A program made the translations under genes and the position numbers. Below are positions 15,188 to 24,105 of a DNA stretch of 64,000 nt, piece by piece. The stretch lies in the NCBI RefSeq assembly GCF_900231165.1, contig NZ_LT960614.1, positions 2,416,550 through 2,480,549 on the forward strand, read 5' to 3'. The DNA comes from Hartmannibacter diazotrophicus (GTDB lineage Bacteria > Pseudomonadota > Alphaproteobacteria > Rhizobiales > Pleomorphomonadaceae). The notes under the pieces were generated by a model. That model had not been told where the DNA came from and searched no databases. It worked only from the letters and a program-made list of their open reading frames with translations. Position 1 is the stretch's first letter; each line of letters begins with the position of its first letter.

Positions 15188-15879
15188 CCGGCCTTCTGCT
15201 GCGGCGTCTTTCCGTGAACCAGAGCGACGGCCTCGGCGATGAGATCGGGCTGGAGCACGCTCGTCCGGTCATGACCGCGGCAAAGGCCGCCGCGCATGCC
15301 GAGCAGATCGGCGCCGAGCGTATAGAGAAGCGACAGGTCCTCGGATTTCAGCGAGCCGGCAAGACCGCAGATCAGGTCATGCTGCTTGGCGCGAGCGACG
15401 AAGGCGCGGATGTCCGTATACTTGATGAAGGACAGGAGCCCGCTGCCCTTGGCGAACGTATCCAGCATCACGCCGGTAAATCCGGCTGCGGCAAGGTCGT
15501 CGACGAGCGACAGGTCGGGATTATGGTCTGCGAGCAACACCGCGACGAGGCGGCATCTGGGAGCCAGCCTTTGGCCGATTTCCCGCACCGCCTGAGGCGT
15601 GTCGAGGCCGGGATAAAGGCCGACTTTCACCATGTCGACGCCGGTCTCGGCGATCGTCTCGGCCGCCGCGATCAGGGACGCCATATCATGATGGTCACCG
15701 GTGACGGCCGTCACGACGGCCCGGCCGGCGACGGCCCTGGCGATATCGCCGACAGTCTCCTGGTCGAGCGCGCCAAGCGCCCCGGCCTTCGGATCCTTGG
15801 CATCGATGAGATCGGCCCCGGCCTCAAGGGCCAGACGTGCCTCGTCGACGGTGGCGACGCTGACGAGAAGAGCGGGCAT
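15184..15879 (-). CDS. MfnB-like (5-formylfuran-3-yl)methyl phosphate synthase (DUF556)
   Basis: An ATG at 15879 gives a 231-residue product; the frame is open upstream, but similarity starts at 'MPALLVSVATVDEARLALEA'. The family motifs are clear: 'GADLIDAKDPKAGALGAL', 'MVKVGLYPGLDT' and 'LICGLAGSLKSEDLSLLYT'. MfnB condenses two glyceraldehyde 3-phosphate molecules to the furan precursor of methanofuran, using a lysine within 'DAKDPK'. In bacterial methylotrophs this would make the furan ring of methylofuran. It lies three bases after folK. Confidence 0.85.
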   Translation of the reverse strand: MPALLVSVATVDEARLALEAGADLIDAKDPKAGALGALDQETVGDIARAVAGRAVVTAVTGDHHDMASLIAAAETIAETGVDMVKVGLYPGLDTPQAVREIGQRLAPRCRLVAVLLADHNPDLSLVDDLAAAGFTGVMLDTFAKGSGLLSFIKYTDIRAFVARAKQHDLICGLAGSLKSEDLSLLYTLGADLLGMRGGLCRGHDRTSVLQPDLIAEAVALVHGKTPQQKAG

Positions 15880-15881
15880 GG

Positions 15882-16364
15882 CTACACGATCCTCTTGATT
15901 TCGCTGGCATCGAAGGATTTGACGGCCTCGCTGACCTTGACGCCCTTCACCTCCAGATCCGGTGCGATCTCGGCGAGCGGAACGAGCACGAAGGCCCTGT
16001 CGAGCATATAGGGATGCGGCACGTTGAGCGCCGGATAGGACGGGTCGTCGATCACCTCGTTCTCGTAGGCGAGAAGATCGATGTCGATAACGCGCGGACC
16101 CCATTTCTCGATACGGATCCGGCCAAGCTCCCGCTCGGTGTCGAGGCAAAGCGCAAGGAGTGCCTTCGGGGTCAGTTCCGTCTCCACGATGGCGCAGGCG
16201 TTGATGTAGGGCGGCTGGTCCAGCTTGCCCCACGGCGGCGTCTCGTAGTCGCCGGACCGCTTGATGACCTTGGCGCCATTTGCATCGAGTGCGTCGAGCG
16301 CGGCGGCGATGTTGGCCCTCGCGTCGCCGATATTGCCGCCGAGGCCGAGATAGGCTTTAGCCAT
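15882..16364 (-). CDS. folK: 2-amino-4-hydroxy-6-hydroxymethyldihydropteridine diphosphokinase
   Basis: This 160-residue protein transfers pyrophosphate from ATP to 6-hydroxymethyl-dihydropterin, in the cytoplasm. Motifs: 'AYLGLGGNIGDARANIAAAL' at the N-terminus, 'PPWGKLDQPPYINACAIVE', and the signature 'GRIRIEKWGPRVIDIDLLA' with its metal-binding aspartates. It overlaps folB by eight bases. In this operon it can serve folate and H4MPT alike, because both share the pterin branch. Confidence 0.95.
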   Translation of the reverse strand: MAKAYLGLGGNIGDARANIAAALDALDANGAKVIKRSGDYETPPWGKLDQPPYINACAIVETELTPKALLALCLDTERELGRIRIEKWGPRVIDIDLLAYENEVIDDPSYPALNVPHPYMLDRAFVLVPLAEIAPDLEVKGVKVSEAVKSFDASEIKRIV

Positions 16365-16725
16365 GACGCGACCTCTCGATTTCGACGGCGATGCTCTCCA
16401 GCGGATAGGGAACGGGCGCCGACGGCTTTTCCACCGTCACGACAAGCGAGTCGATCGCCGCGAACCGCAGCAGGATCTTCGACGCGATCGCCTCCGCCAG
16501 CGCCTCGATCATCTCGAAACGCTCCTTGGTGGCAAGGTCGTGGGCGATCTCGGCCAGATCCGCATAGCTCACGGTCTTGGAGAAATCGTCATCCACGCCA
16601 GCGGGAGCAAGGTCAAGCCGAGCCTCCAGCGAGATGTAGAAGCGCTGTCCGATCACCGCCTCTTCCGGCAGGAGGCCATGATAGCCGTAGACCGCGAGAC
16701 GCTTGAGAAAGATGCGGTCCGTCAC
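16357..16725 (-). CDS. folB: Dihydroneopterin aldolase
   Basis: This 122-residue protein cleaves dihydroneopterin to 6-hydroxymethyl-dihydropterin and glycolaldehyde. The typical opening is 'IFLKRLAVYGYHGLLPEE', and the catalytic lysine context is 'VVTVEKPSAPVPYPLESI'. Length matches the family. It is flanked by folP (4-base overlap) and folK (8-base overlap), so the trio is translationally coupled. Confidence 0.95.
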   Translation of the reverse strand: MTDRIFLKRLAVYGYHGLLPEEAVIGQRFYISLEARLDLAPAGVDDDFSKTVSYADLAEIAHDLATKERFEMIEALAEAIASKILLRFAAIDSLVVTVEKPSAPVPYPLESIAVEIERSRHG

Positions 16726-17588
16726 CGGATGTCTCCAACCGAGGCCGCCATGATGGCCTCCGTCACCCGGGCCGCTTCCACATGCGCACGCACGTCATGG
16801 ACGCGCACGATATCGGCGCCGAGCATGATGGAGGCAACATTGGAGGCGAGCGTGCCGAAGAGCCGGTCCTTGGGTTCCAGCTTGTGGTCGGCGAGGATGC
16901 CGAGCAGCGACTTGCGCGAGGTGCCCATCAGCACCGGATAGCCGAGCGCGCGGATTTCCGGCAGCCGGCCGATCGCCTGAAGATGCTGCGGGAAGGTTTT
17001 GCCGAAGCCGACGCCCGGATCGAGGATGATGTGGTCGTCGCGCACGCCGGCCTTCAGCGCCATGTCAATCGAGCGCGCGAAGAAGGCTTTCATGTCCTCG
17101 ATGATGTCGATGTTGCCGTCGATCGTCTCGCGATTGTGCATGATGACGATCGGCGCGCCGTGGGCGGCAACGACGCGCGCCATGTCCGGATCGCGCTGCA
17201 GGCCCCAGACGTCGTTGACGATCTTCGCGCCGGCCTTGAGCGCGACGTCCGCCGTCTTCGCCTTGTAGCTGTCGATGGAAATCGGAACGGTGATGCGGGT
17301 CGCCAGCGCCTTGATGATGGGCTCAACGCGGGCGATCTCCTCCTCGACGGGAACCGGCGCATGGCCGGGCCGGGTGGATTCGCCGCCGACGTCGATGATG
17401 TCGGCCCCTTCGGCGACCATCTCGTCGGCATGGACGACCGCGGCATCGATGGCATTGAAGCGACCGCCATCGGAAAAGGAATCGGGCGTCACATTGAGAA
17501 TGCCCATCACCAGCGTCATGTGCCCGAGCTTGGGCAGGCAGGCGACCGGGGAGGACAAGTGAGGTGCGGCAGGCGCTGGGGCGGACAT
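16722..17588 (-). CDS. folP: Dihydropteroate synthase
   Basis: This 288-residue protein joins 6-hydroxymethyl-dihydropterin diphosphate to p-aminobenzoate. The motifs are textbook: 'MGILNVTPDSFSDGGRF', 'IIDVGGESTRPGHAP', 'IILDPGVGFGKTFPQHL' and 'LMGTSRKSLLGILAD'. The ATG at 17588 is preferred to one 48 bases further upstream because it gives normal family length, although neither has a clear ribosome site. It lies 132 bases after fhcC, so the fol genes may also have their own promoter. Confidence 0.95.
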   Translation of the reverse strand: MSAPAPAAPHLSSPVACLPKLGHMTLVMGILNVTPDSFSDGGRFNAIDAAVVHADEMVAEGADIIDVGGESTRPGHAPVPVEEEIARVEPIIKALATRITVPISIDSYKAKTADVALKAGAKIVNDVWGLQRDPDMARVVAAHGAPIVIMHNRETIDGNIDIIEDMKAFFARSIDMALKAGVRDDHIILDPGVGFGKTFPQHLQAIGRLPEIRALGYPVLMGTSRKSLLGILADHKLEPKDRLFGTLASNVASIMLGADIVRVHDVRAHVEAARVTEAIMAASVGDIR

Positions 17589-17720
17589 GGTCAGGCTCGT
17601 GAATGTAAGTCGACGATCATAGCAGATCGTCCGCATACCAGCAGGGGCCGCTCACGGAAAGCGACCCGTTGCCGGATACGGTGCGACGGGAAAGGAAATG
17701 CAGCGAGTCGGTGCGCGCGT

Positions 17721-18527
17721 TCATTGCGCGACCAGGACTTCGCCCTTGCCGAGCATCGACATGTCGCCGCGGAAGCGATGGGCGACCGAGGGGACGAGGT
17801 GCGCCGCGCGCGGCATGACCTCGCCGAGATGCTTGCGCAGGAGGGCAAGGAAGGGCAGGCGGTAAAGGCCGGAATCGACGAAGGTCGACGAAAGCTCTAC
17901 GGGCGTGGATGAAATCAACGTGCCGCGCTTCATCATCAGGCCAGTCCGCGCACCCATGGAGGGACTGAGGATCGAGCCGCCGATCATGCGAACGCCGGTC
18001 GCGTCTCCGGTCCCGCCAAGGACCGCGATCGTGCCGCGCCGCATGCGGTCGCCCGCCGCTTCGCCGCAGATGCCGCCAACGAGCACGAAGCCGCCGGCCA
18101 TGCCGTTCATGTAGCCGGGCAGGGCGGCGCCGAGGCAGTCGCCCGCGTTGCCCTCGATGGTAACGGACCCGCCCGATATCTCGGCCGCCGCGTAGGGACC
18201 CATGGCAGACCCCGTCACGGTCACGCTGCCGGATTTCATGCCGGCCGCCAGCCAACCGCCGACATCGCCCTCGACGTGGATCGAGCCGCCGGCAAGCGCC
18301 TTGCCGACATGGTCGAAGCGCTCCGAACCGCCGGCAAAGCGGATATCGGTAACATCGTCGCCGGAGACCTTGAAGAGGTCGCCGACGGCCGGGGCCTTCC
18401 GGGTCGTGCCGACGACGATCTTCTCGATCTCGCTCGCCGACTTGCCGTCAAGCGCGGACGGGACGAGCGCGGAAAGATCGAGCCGCTCGGGCACCTCGGC
18501 GCGGAGGGTGAAAGTGAGCGCCGCCAT
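17721..18527 (-). CDS. fhcC: Formyltransferase/hydrolase complex subunit C
   Basis: This 268-residue protein is homologous to formylmethanofuran dehydrogenase subunit C (FwdC/FmdC). From about residue 75 it has a glycine-rich beta-helix array: 'GGSIHVEGDVGGWLAAGM', 'GGSVTIEGNAGDCLG' and 'RRGTIAVLGGTGDATGVRM', the GxGxxG repeats shared with glutamate synthase C-terminal domains. It is a structural subunit of Fhc, which converts formyl-H4MPT to formate. The ATG at 18527 overlaps the fhcD stop (TGATG). Confidence 0.95.
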   Translation of the reverse strand: MAALTFTLRAEVPERLDLSALVPSALDGKSASEIEKIVVGTTRKAPAVGDLFKVSGDDVTDIRFAGGSERFDHVGKALAGGSIHVEGDVGGWLAAGMKSGSVTVTGSAMGPYAAAEISGGSVTIEGNAGDCLGAALPGYMNGMAGGFVLVGGICGEAAGDRMRRGTIAVLGGTGDATGVRMIGGSILSPSMGARTGLMMKRGTLISSTPVELSSTFVDSGLYRLPFLALLRKHLGEVMPRAAHLVPSVAHRFRGDMSMLGKGEVLVAQ

Positions 18528-19447
18528 CAGAGCAAATCCTTGAGATGAAAATGGTGCCGGCCGAGGTTGCCGCCGTAGTTGCCGGCCGAAATCCGCTGGA
18601 TACCCTTTTCGGGTCCGAACGAGCAGGCGGCATGGACGGCGGCCTTCATCGAGGCGGCAATCGCTTCGAAGGAAAGCCCGTCCATGACGAGTTCCAGCAC
18701 GCATTCGGTGTCGGGCCCGAGCTGGCTGCCGGCATCGCCGCGAAGCACCGGGCAATAGGCGTTGTTGGTCGAGGCGATCAGGCCCTCGTATTTCGAGCCG
18801 ACCTTGGAGCCGGAGCGCACGATGCCGCCCGGGAACGGCAGGATCACATCCTTGACGCTGTTCGCGGCTTCGACCGCAGCTTCGGCGGCCGTCAGCACCT
18901 CCTCGAAGCTGCGCCCGAGGATCAGCACGTTGCCGCCGCCGATGACGTCGCCTTCGCGCACGCCCGTCGTATGCTCGACGAGAAACTCGCCATCCATCAC
19001 GGGCACGCGCCAGTAGCGGGTCTTGCCGAGCTTCTTGGCAATCTGGTTGCCGTCGCCGAAGAAGCGCAGGTTGGCGCCGAGCTTCAGCTTCTTTTTCGCA
19101 GCCATGCCCGCAAAACACGCCGATCCGGGGCTCGTCAGAACGCACTGCCCGATGCGATTGGTGATCTGCGTCTGCAGACCGCCGGCATCGAAGCCGAAGA
19201 TCAGGATGCGATAACCCGGTCGTCCGTCGGGGCTTTCCTCAGGCGGCACGAAATGGTCGATGGCCGCCTCGCAGCCGCAGGCGATCACCGACGTGGCAAA
19301 TCCCGTCGCGGTCCGCGCCGAGATCTCGGCCCACTTGGCGGTCGGCGCGGTGATGATCACCCCTGTCGCCGACATGTCGAAGGCCTCGGCGAAAGTGTCG
19401 TCGATGACGACGCCGTTGAGCATCAGGTCGGATTTCACTTCAGACAT
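18527..19447 (-). CDS. fhcD: Formylmethanofuran:H4MPT formyltransferase (Fhc subunit D)
   Basis: This 306-residue Ftr homologue moves the formyl group from formyl-H4MPT to the furan cofactor carried by the complex. Family segments: 'MLNGVVIDDTFAEAFDMSAT', 'VIACGCEAAIDHFVPPEESP', 'VLTSPGSACFAG' and 'YCPVLRGDAGSQLGPDTECV'. It overlaps fhcA by 13 bases and fhcC by one base, indicating coupled synthesis of the complex subunits. Confidence 0.96.
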   Translation of the reverse strand: MSEVKSDLMLNGVVIDDTFAEAFDMSATGVIITAPTAKWAEISARTATGFATSVIACGCEAAIDHFVPPEESPDGRPGYRILIFGFDAGGLQTQITNRIGQCVLTSPGSACFAGMAAKKKLKLGANLRFFGDGNQIAKKLGKTRYWRVPVMDGEFLVEHTTGVREGDVIGGGNVLILGRSFEEVLTAAEAAVEAANSVKDVILPFPGGIVRSGSKVGSKYEGLIASTNNAYCPVLRGDAGSQLGPDTECVLELVMDGLSFEAIAASMKAAVHAACSFGPEKGIQRISAGNYGGNLGRHHFHLKDLL

Positions 19448-21072
19448 GGCGCGACCTTGAAATTCTCTCGTTCGCCGAACGCGGCCTCGGGCACGGCGAA
19501 GGCGGACGGACCGACGCCGAACCGATCGTCGAGGTAGTCCTTCATCCGGCGGTCCATCGCGGCGTCATATCCGGGCTTCAGGTGAAGGGTCTGGCCCATC
19601 GTCCAGCCGAGCGCCTTGCCATCCTTCACGACGACATCGCCACCCTTGAGAACGAGACGTGCCGAGGTGAACATCGCCGTGCGGTCGGCAAGATCGTCGT
19701 AGATGGCAACGTCGCCGACGGCACCCGCTCCGAGATGCCCGCGGTCATTGAGGCCGAGCAGTTTCGCCGGCGCCGCGCGGGTCATGATCGCGAGTTCTTC
19801 CATCGTGTATTCACGATCGATCGACGCGATGCCCGTGCGGTTCCGGGCCATTTCCGGCATGGCCTCGACCCAGGCCTTGCGCTCCTCGCGGTCCATCAGG
19901 AGATGCATGATCTTCGGATAGGTCGTGAACGAGCCGCCGTTCGGATGGTCGGTGGTCAAAAGCATGCGCCAGGGATCGGGCGAGAGCAGGAAAAGCTCCA
20001 TGCCGATGGCCCACTGGAGTTCGTTGACCCAGTTCTTCTTCTTGTAGGCCAGCGGCACGATGCCGCCGCCTTCCGCATCGCCATCCTGAAGCATCCACTT
20101 CTTCGGGCTTGCGTAGACGCGGCCCGCCCATTGCTTGATGAGATCGAGCGAAATGGTCACTGTCGGCCCGAACATCACCTGACCGACGTCCATCGTGATG
20201 TTCGGCGCGTCGGAGAACGAGCGAATGATGTCCTCGGCGCCGGAGACCATGCCGCCGTCTTCATCCTGGCCGTAGGAATAGAACTGGATATGCGCGAAGT
20301 GCAGCCGGCGCCCGTCCGCCGCCGCAATCGTGTCGGCGATCGTCTTCGGCGCGCCGGGCACGGCGAGATTGTTGGCGTGGAGGTGAAGCGGATGCGGCAC
20401 GCCGACGTCGGCCACCGCATCGAGCATGGCGCTGATGATCTGACGCGAGGACGCGCCATAGTGCGGCACGACGTCGTCCAGATCGAAGGCGCGAAGGCCC
20501 GAGTGGAACGCCGCCGGACCGCCGGCATTGATCAGCTTGACGCCGAGCCCGCGCGAGGCCGCCAGATGGTAGGCAATGTGATCGCGGATCGCATCGCGGC
20601 TCTCGCCGCTCCGCAGTTGCGACAGGAAGTAGTCGTCATTGCCGATGACGGTCAGCGCGCCGCGATCGATGATCGGGATATCGGCAAGTTCCAAATGCGT
20701 ATGGAGCGCGTGCGTTGGCGTCAGCGCCGGCTCGATGACCGTCGTGAAGCCCATCTCGGCGTAGAGCCGTCCGGTTTCCCAGGTCGACCACTTGGCGGTT
20801 CCGAAGGGCAGGCCTTCGGCGGCCGGGTCTTCGCTGACGTGAAGATCCGGCAGCAGCAGCCGCGACAGGGTGACGTTGCCGCCGGCGATGTGGGAGTGGA
20901 CGTCGATGGCGCCCGCCATGACGATCTTGCTCCTCGCGTCGTGAACGACGTCAGGCACCTCGCCCGTCTCGGGGGCGGAAACCACGACGCCATCGCGAAT
21001 GAAGACGTCGCGGACGGAGGTCGCGCCGTTCACCGGATCGACGACCTTGCCCCCCTTGATCTGTACCAGCAT
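19435..21072 (-). CDS. fhcA: Formyltransferase/hydrolase complex subunit A
   Basis: This 545-residue amidohydrolase-family protein hydrolyses the formyl-furan cofactor to formate. The binuclear metal site is visible as 'AGAIDVHSHIAGGNVTLS' (His59, His61), 'HPLHLHANNLAVPG', 'LHFAHIQFYSYGQDE' and 'LLTTDHPNGGSFTTYP'. Length matches methylotroph FhcA. The stop overlaps the fhcD start and the start overlaps the fhcB stop by one base. Unlike the archaeal enzyme it is not expected to work in the CO2-reducing direction. Confidence 0.96.
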   Translation of the reverse strand: MLVQIKGGKVVDPVNGATSVRDVFIRDGVVVSAPETGEVPDVVHDARSKIVMAGAIDVHSHIAGGNVTLSRLLLPDLHVSEDPAAEGLPFGTAKWSTWETGRLYAEMGFTTVIEPALTPTHALHTHLELADIPIIDRGALTVIGNDDYFLSQLRSGESRDAIRDHIAYHLAASRGLGVKLINAGGPAAFHSGLRAFDLDDVVPHYGASSRQIISAMLDAVADVGVPHPLHLHANNLAVPGAPKTIADTIAAADGRRLHFAHIQFYSYGQDEDGGMVSGAEDIIRSFSDAPNITMDVGQVMFGPTVTISLDLIKQWAGRVYASPKKWMLQDGDAEGGGIVPLAYKKKNWVNELQWAIGMELFLLSPDPWRMLLTTDHPNGGSFTTYPKIMHLLMDREERKAWVEAMPEMARNRTGIASIDREYTMEELAIMTRAAPAKLLGLNDRGHLGAGAVGDVAIYDDLADRTAMFTSARLVLKGGDVVVKDGKALGWTMGQTLHLKPGYDAAMDRRMKDYLDDRFGVGPSAFAVPEAAFGERENFKVAPCLK

Positions 21073-22133
21073 CAGGCAGCCCCCTTCCTGGTGGCGAGCG
21101 CGGCGGAGAAGGCATCGAGTACGTCGGCGACCGTTGGATGGACATCCGTCTCTCCGGCCTCGACGAAGCTGAATCCGTCACGAATGGCATCCGTCAGCGA
21201 GCCGGCGTGATGGACACCCGGAACGCCGACCTCGATCACCACATCGGCGGTTGCCTTGGTTCCGGGAGGAACGAGGGCGATCGTCGTCAGCTTCGAGGCA
21301 TAGGCCGGAAGGTCCGGCGCCAGCGCTCCGACCCAGATCAGCAGATCGGCTTCGCCGCTCTCGGCAAGGCGCTCGCCGTTGAAGCGCCAGTCGTCCTGTT
21401 CGGGATAGCCGCGCCCGAACCCGACGCGTAGCCGCCCGCCTGTGGTCCACAGGGAGACGAGATTGGCCCCGCGTCCATGGGCGGCCGCAGGAGCGGAAAT
21501 GCTGGTGAAGCGGGTCGTCTCGTTGAGTTCCTTGACGAGCGCCATCATCAGTTCGAAGCCGAAGCGGTCGAAGTCGTTGGGATCGACGACGACGACGCCG
21601 AACCGGGCGTCCTTCAGCATCTGCACGGCGGTCTGATGCGTTGCCGCGCTGGGCTTGTTGCCCACTTCCGCCTTGAGTTCCCTCAAAAGATCGAGCGGAT
21701 CGCCCGCGATGGCTCGCGTGGTCTCGCATTCGGAAACCGTCGTCGGAGCCTCGCAGCCGAGCGCGAGCACACTGCGCTTGCCCCGCCAGCCGTAAGGCGT
21801 CGAGGCCTTGGCGAAGAGCTTGCGATCCTCGACGAAGGCGCGGGCTCCCGGACCGGCGACAACAATGAGGTCGGCGCGGTTGACCGCCTCCGCCACCGTC
21901 GTCGTCATGGCTCCGGCCTCGCTTGCGACGCGAAGCTCCACGGCGATGTGAGCATTGGAAACATGGTCAAGCGCACCGCCAACCTGCTGCGCCAGCCGCA
22001 AAGCGGCTTTCACACCATCAACGTCAGCGCCCAAACCGGCTATCAGAGGCAGTCTCGCATCCGCGAGTAGGCTGACGGCGCGTGACACGCTACCGTCGAG
22101 GCCGGCCAGTTTTTTTTGAGTGTCGGCCGACAC
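21072..22133 (-). CDS. fhcB: Formyltransferase/hydrolase complex subunit B (metal-free)
   Basis: This 353-residue protein is related to the molybdopterin subunit FwdB/FmdB but shorter. The N-terminal iron-sulphur cysteine cluster of the archaeal subunit is absent ('SADTQKKLAGLDGSVSRAVS' occupies the start). Recognisable parts are 'LPLIAGLGADVDGVKAALRL', 'WRGKRSVLALGCEAPTTVSE' and 'NLVSLWTTGGRLRVGFGRGY'. It is thought to be structural in bacteria. It is the first gene of the operon; the 212 bases upstream (22,134-22,345) hold the likely promoter and no gene. Confidence 0.94.
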   Translation of the reverse strand: MSADTQKKLAGLDGSVSRAVSLLADARLPLIAGLGADVDGVKAALRLAQQVGGALDHVSNAHIAVELRVASEAGAMTTTVAEAVNRADLIVVAGPGARAFVEDRKLFAKASTPYGWRGKRSVLALGCEAPTTVSECETTRAIAGDPLDLLRELKAEVGNKPSAATHQTAVQMLKDARFGVVVVDPNDFDRFGFELMMALVKELNETTRFTSISAPAAAHGRGANLVSLWTTGGRLRVGFGRGYPEQDDWRFNGERLAESGEADLLIWVGALAPDLPAYASKLTTIALVPPGTKATADVVIEVGVPGVHHAGSLTDAIRDGFSFVEAGETDVHPTVADVLDAFSAALATRKGAA

Positions 22134-22345
22134 GGGAATCTCCCTGTGAACGGCGGCGATACTAGACTTGATTCCGTCGGGTCGGCAACCATTTCGGTTG
22201 AAAAATCCGAGCGATGAAGGCTGCGACCGATGGCCACAACCCTTTGCGGACGGTCAGCCAAGCCGGGATTCGGGCGCCGCCCCCCGAAACCCGGCCTGCC
22301 GATGAACGAAGCGTCGTCGTCCGGATGGAACGGACGTTCGATCAG

Positions 22346-22717
22346 TTACTTGTCGTATTTGACATAGGCAAAGCGCAGGTCATCCTGCGGTGTGCCTTCA
22401 AGGCCTTTGCCCTCGAGGCCCGGCTGCCACTGGACCACATCCTCGATCTTGGCTGCAAGAGCGAAGTCCTTGTCGGTAATGCCTTTTGCGTGGTGGTTCT
22501 TGAGTCGGACCTCCACCCAGGCATAGGAAGCGGTGATATCGGGGTGGTGCCATGCGGCCTCGGCCAGATGTCCCACAGTGTTGATCACCATCAAGGTACC
22601 CTTCCAGCTGGATGTCTTGTAGGTACGGCGTATCCAGCCGTCCTCGAGCCGCCATTTTGGCAGTTCGGCCTTCAGTCTCTCTTCGACTTCCGTATCGGAA
22701 TAGGTTTTGTCGGTCAT
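22346..22717 (-). CDS. Pterin-4a-carbinolamine dehydratase family protein
   Basis: The ATG at 22717 is preferred, with an AGGAGG site upstream, although the frame is open further. The 123-residue product has the PCD fold: 'WRLEDGWIRRTYKTSSWKG', 'NTVGHLAEAAWHHPDITAS', and 'VEVRLKNHHAKGITDKDFA'. The motif 'AWHHPD' carries the catalytic histidines. The enzyme normally dehydrates 4a-hydroxytetrahydropterins. Its place between fhcB and mptG suggests a role with H4MPT, perhaps repairing oxidised pterin. It is transcribed divergently from mptG across a 95-base gap. Confidence 0.9.
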   Translation of the reverse strand: MTDKTYSDTEVEERLKAELPKWRLEDGWIRRTYKTSSWKGTLMVINTVGHLAEAAWHHPDITASYAWVEVRLKNHHAKGITDKDFALAAKIEDVVQWQPGLEGKGLEGTPQDDLRFAYVKYDK

Positions 22718-22812
22718 GGTTGCCAACTCCTCCTGCGGCAGGGCAGAGTCACAGCATCGGCCGCGACCGGACACGGCGCAGCCAGAACTGCAGCGAGCGG
22801 ATCACAATCGGC

Positions 22813-23862
22813 ATGAATGAGATTGATTTCAAGATGGCAGGCAAGACGGGCGAAGGCGCCGACACAAAGGCGCCCCGGAGCGTTCGGGTCGAAGCCCCCG
22901 GCCGGCTTCACCTCGGCCTGCTCGATCTTGCCGGCGATCTCGGGCGCCGGTTCGGGTCCATCGGCCTCGCGCTCGACCAGCCGCGCCTTCGTCTGACCGC
23001 CTCGCTGTCCGATCGACTGTCCGTCGAGGCCGAGGACGCCATCCGGATCGAGCGGTATGTGCACAAGGTGATCGATCTGCTCGGTCTTCCGGAAGGGTTG
23101 GGCAATCAGGTTCGAATTGTCATCGAGGAGGAACTGCCCTCCCATGCCGGGTTCGGCTCGGGTACGCAGATGGCTCTTTCGGTTGGCGCGGCACTGGCCG
23201 CGCTCGGCGGTGTGCCCTTCGACGCGCCGCGCCTTGCGGCCGGTCTCGACCGCGGCGCCCGTTCGGGGATCGGCCTGACGGCGTTCCTCAAGGGAGGCTT
23301 CGTGGTCGATGGCGGACGCGGGCCCAGGAGTGTCGTCCCGCCGACGATCTCGCGCCTGCCATTCCCGGAGGACTGGCGCGTGATCCTCGTGCTCGACGAC
23401 AGCATCGTCGGCGTGCACGGCCCGCAGGAAGCCGAAGCCTTCCGGCAACTGCCGCCGCTTGCACCGGAAACGGCGGCCTGGCTCTGCCGTCTCACAATGA
23501 TGAAGCTGCTGCCGTCGCTGATCGAGATCGATGTCACCGAGTTCGGCAGCGCCGTGACGGAGATCCAGGAGCGGCTCGGCGATCATTTCGCGCCGGCGCA
23601 GAACGGCCGGCGCTTCGTCAGTCCGTCCGTCTCCGAGGCTCTGGCCGCGTTCCTCGATGCCGGCGCGGCAGGCGTTGGCCAGAGTTCCTGGGGGCCGACG
23701 GGCTTTGCCATCGCCGGCAGCGAGGACGAGGCAAAACGGCTCCTCGACGAGGTTGTGATGAACTGTCACAGCGCTTCGCACTTGAAGTTCCTCGTGACAC
23801 GAGGCAGAAACCGCGGAGCATTGATAACACCGCCTGCGGGCCTGGCCTCCGACCGATCCTGA
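22813..23862 (+). CDS. mptG: Beta-ribofuranosylaminobenzene 5'-phosphate synthase
   Basis: This 349-residue GHMP-kinase-superfamily protein condenses p-hydroxybenzoate or p-aminobenzoate with PRPP, the first committed step of H4MPT synthesis. Motifs: 'VRVEAPGRLHLGLLDLAGDL', 'EEELPSHAGFGSGTQMALSV' (GHMP phosphate loop) and the C-terminal 'GQSSWGPTGFAIAGSEDEAK'. The ATG at 22813 (MNEIDF) is chosen; an ATG seven codons later is possible. The gap to the divergent dehydratase gene at 22,718-22,812 must hold both promoters. Confidence 0.92.
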   Translation: MNEIDFKMAGKTGEGADTKAPRSVRVEAPGRLHLGLLDLAGDLGRRFGSIGLALDQPRLRLTASLSDRLSVEAEDAIRIERYVHKVIDLLGLPEGLGNQVRIVIEEELPSHAGFGSGTQMALSVGAALAALGGVPFDAPRLAAGLDRGARSGIGLTAFLKGGFVVDGGRGPRSVVPPTISRLPFPEDWRVILVLDDSIVGVHGPQEAEAFRQLPPLAPETAAWLCRLTMMKLLPSLIEIDVTEFGSAVTEIQERLGDHFAPAQNGRRFVSPSVSEALAAFLDAGAAGVGQSSWGPTGFAIAGSEDEAKRLLDEVVMNCHSASHLKFLVTRGRNRGALITPPAGLASDRS

Positions 23863-24105
23863 TCCGGTCCGCGATTGCCAGCTCCATTCTTCCGACGCAG
23901 ATCCCTTGCGTCCGGCGGGTTTTCTCGCTTCGGCCGACGCCGCGGACGTTGCCGAAGGGCTGCCGGGCGCTGAAGGCATCCGTGAGCCGGAAGACGATGC
24001 GCCCGGAAATCCAGATGGTTATATAGGGTCTTTGGCAGGGCGGGAGCCGTGCCGGGCGACAGGACATTCCGGCCGCGTTGAACGGGCCTGACGGGGAAGA
24101 ACAAA

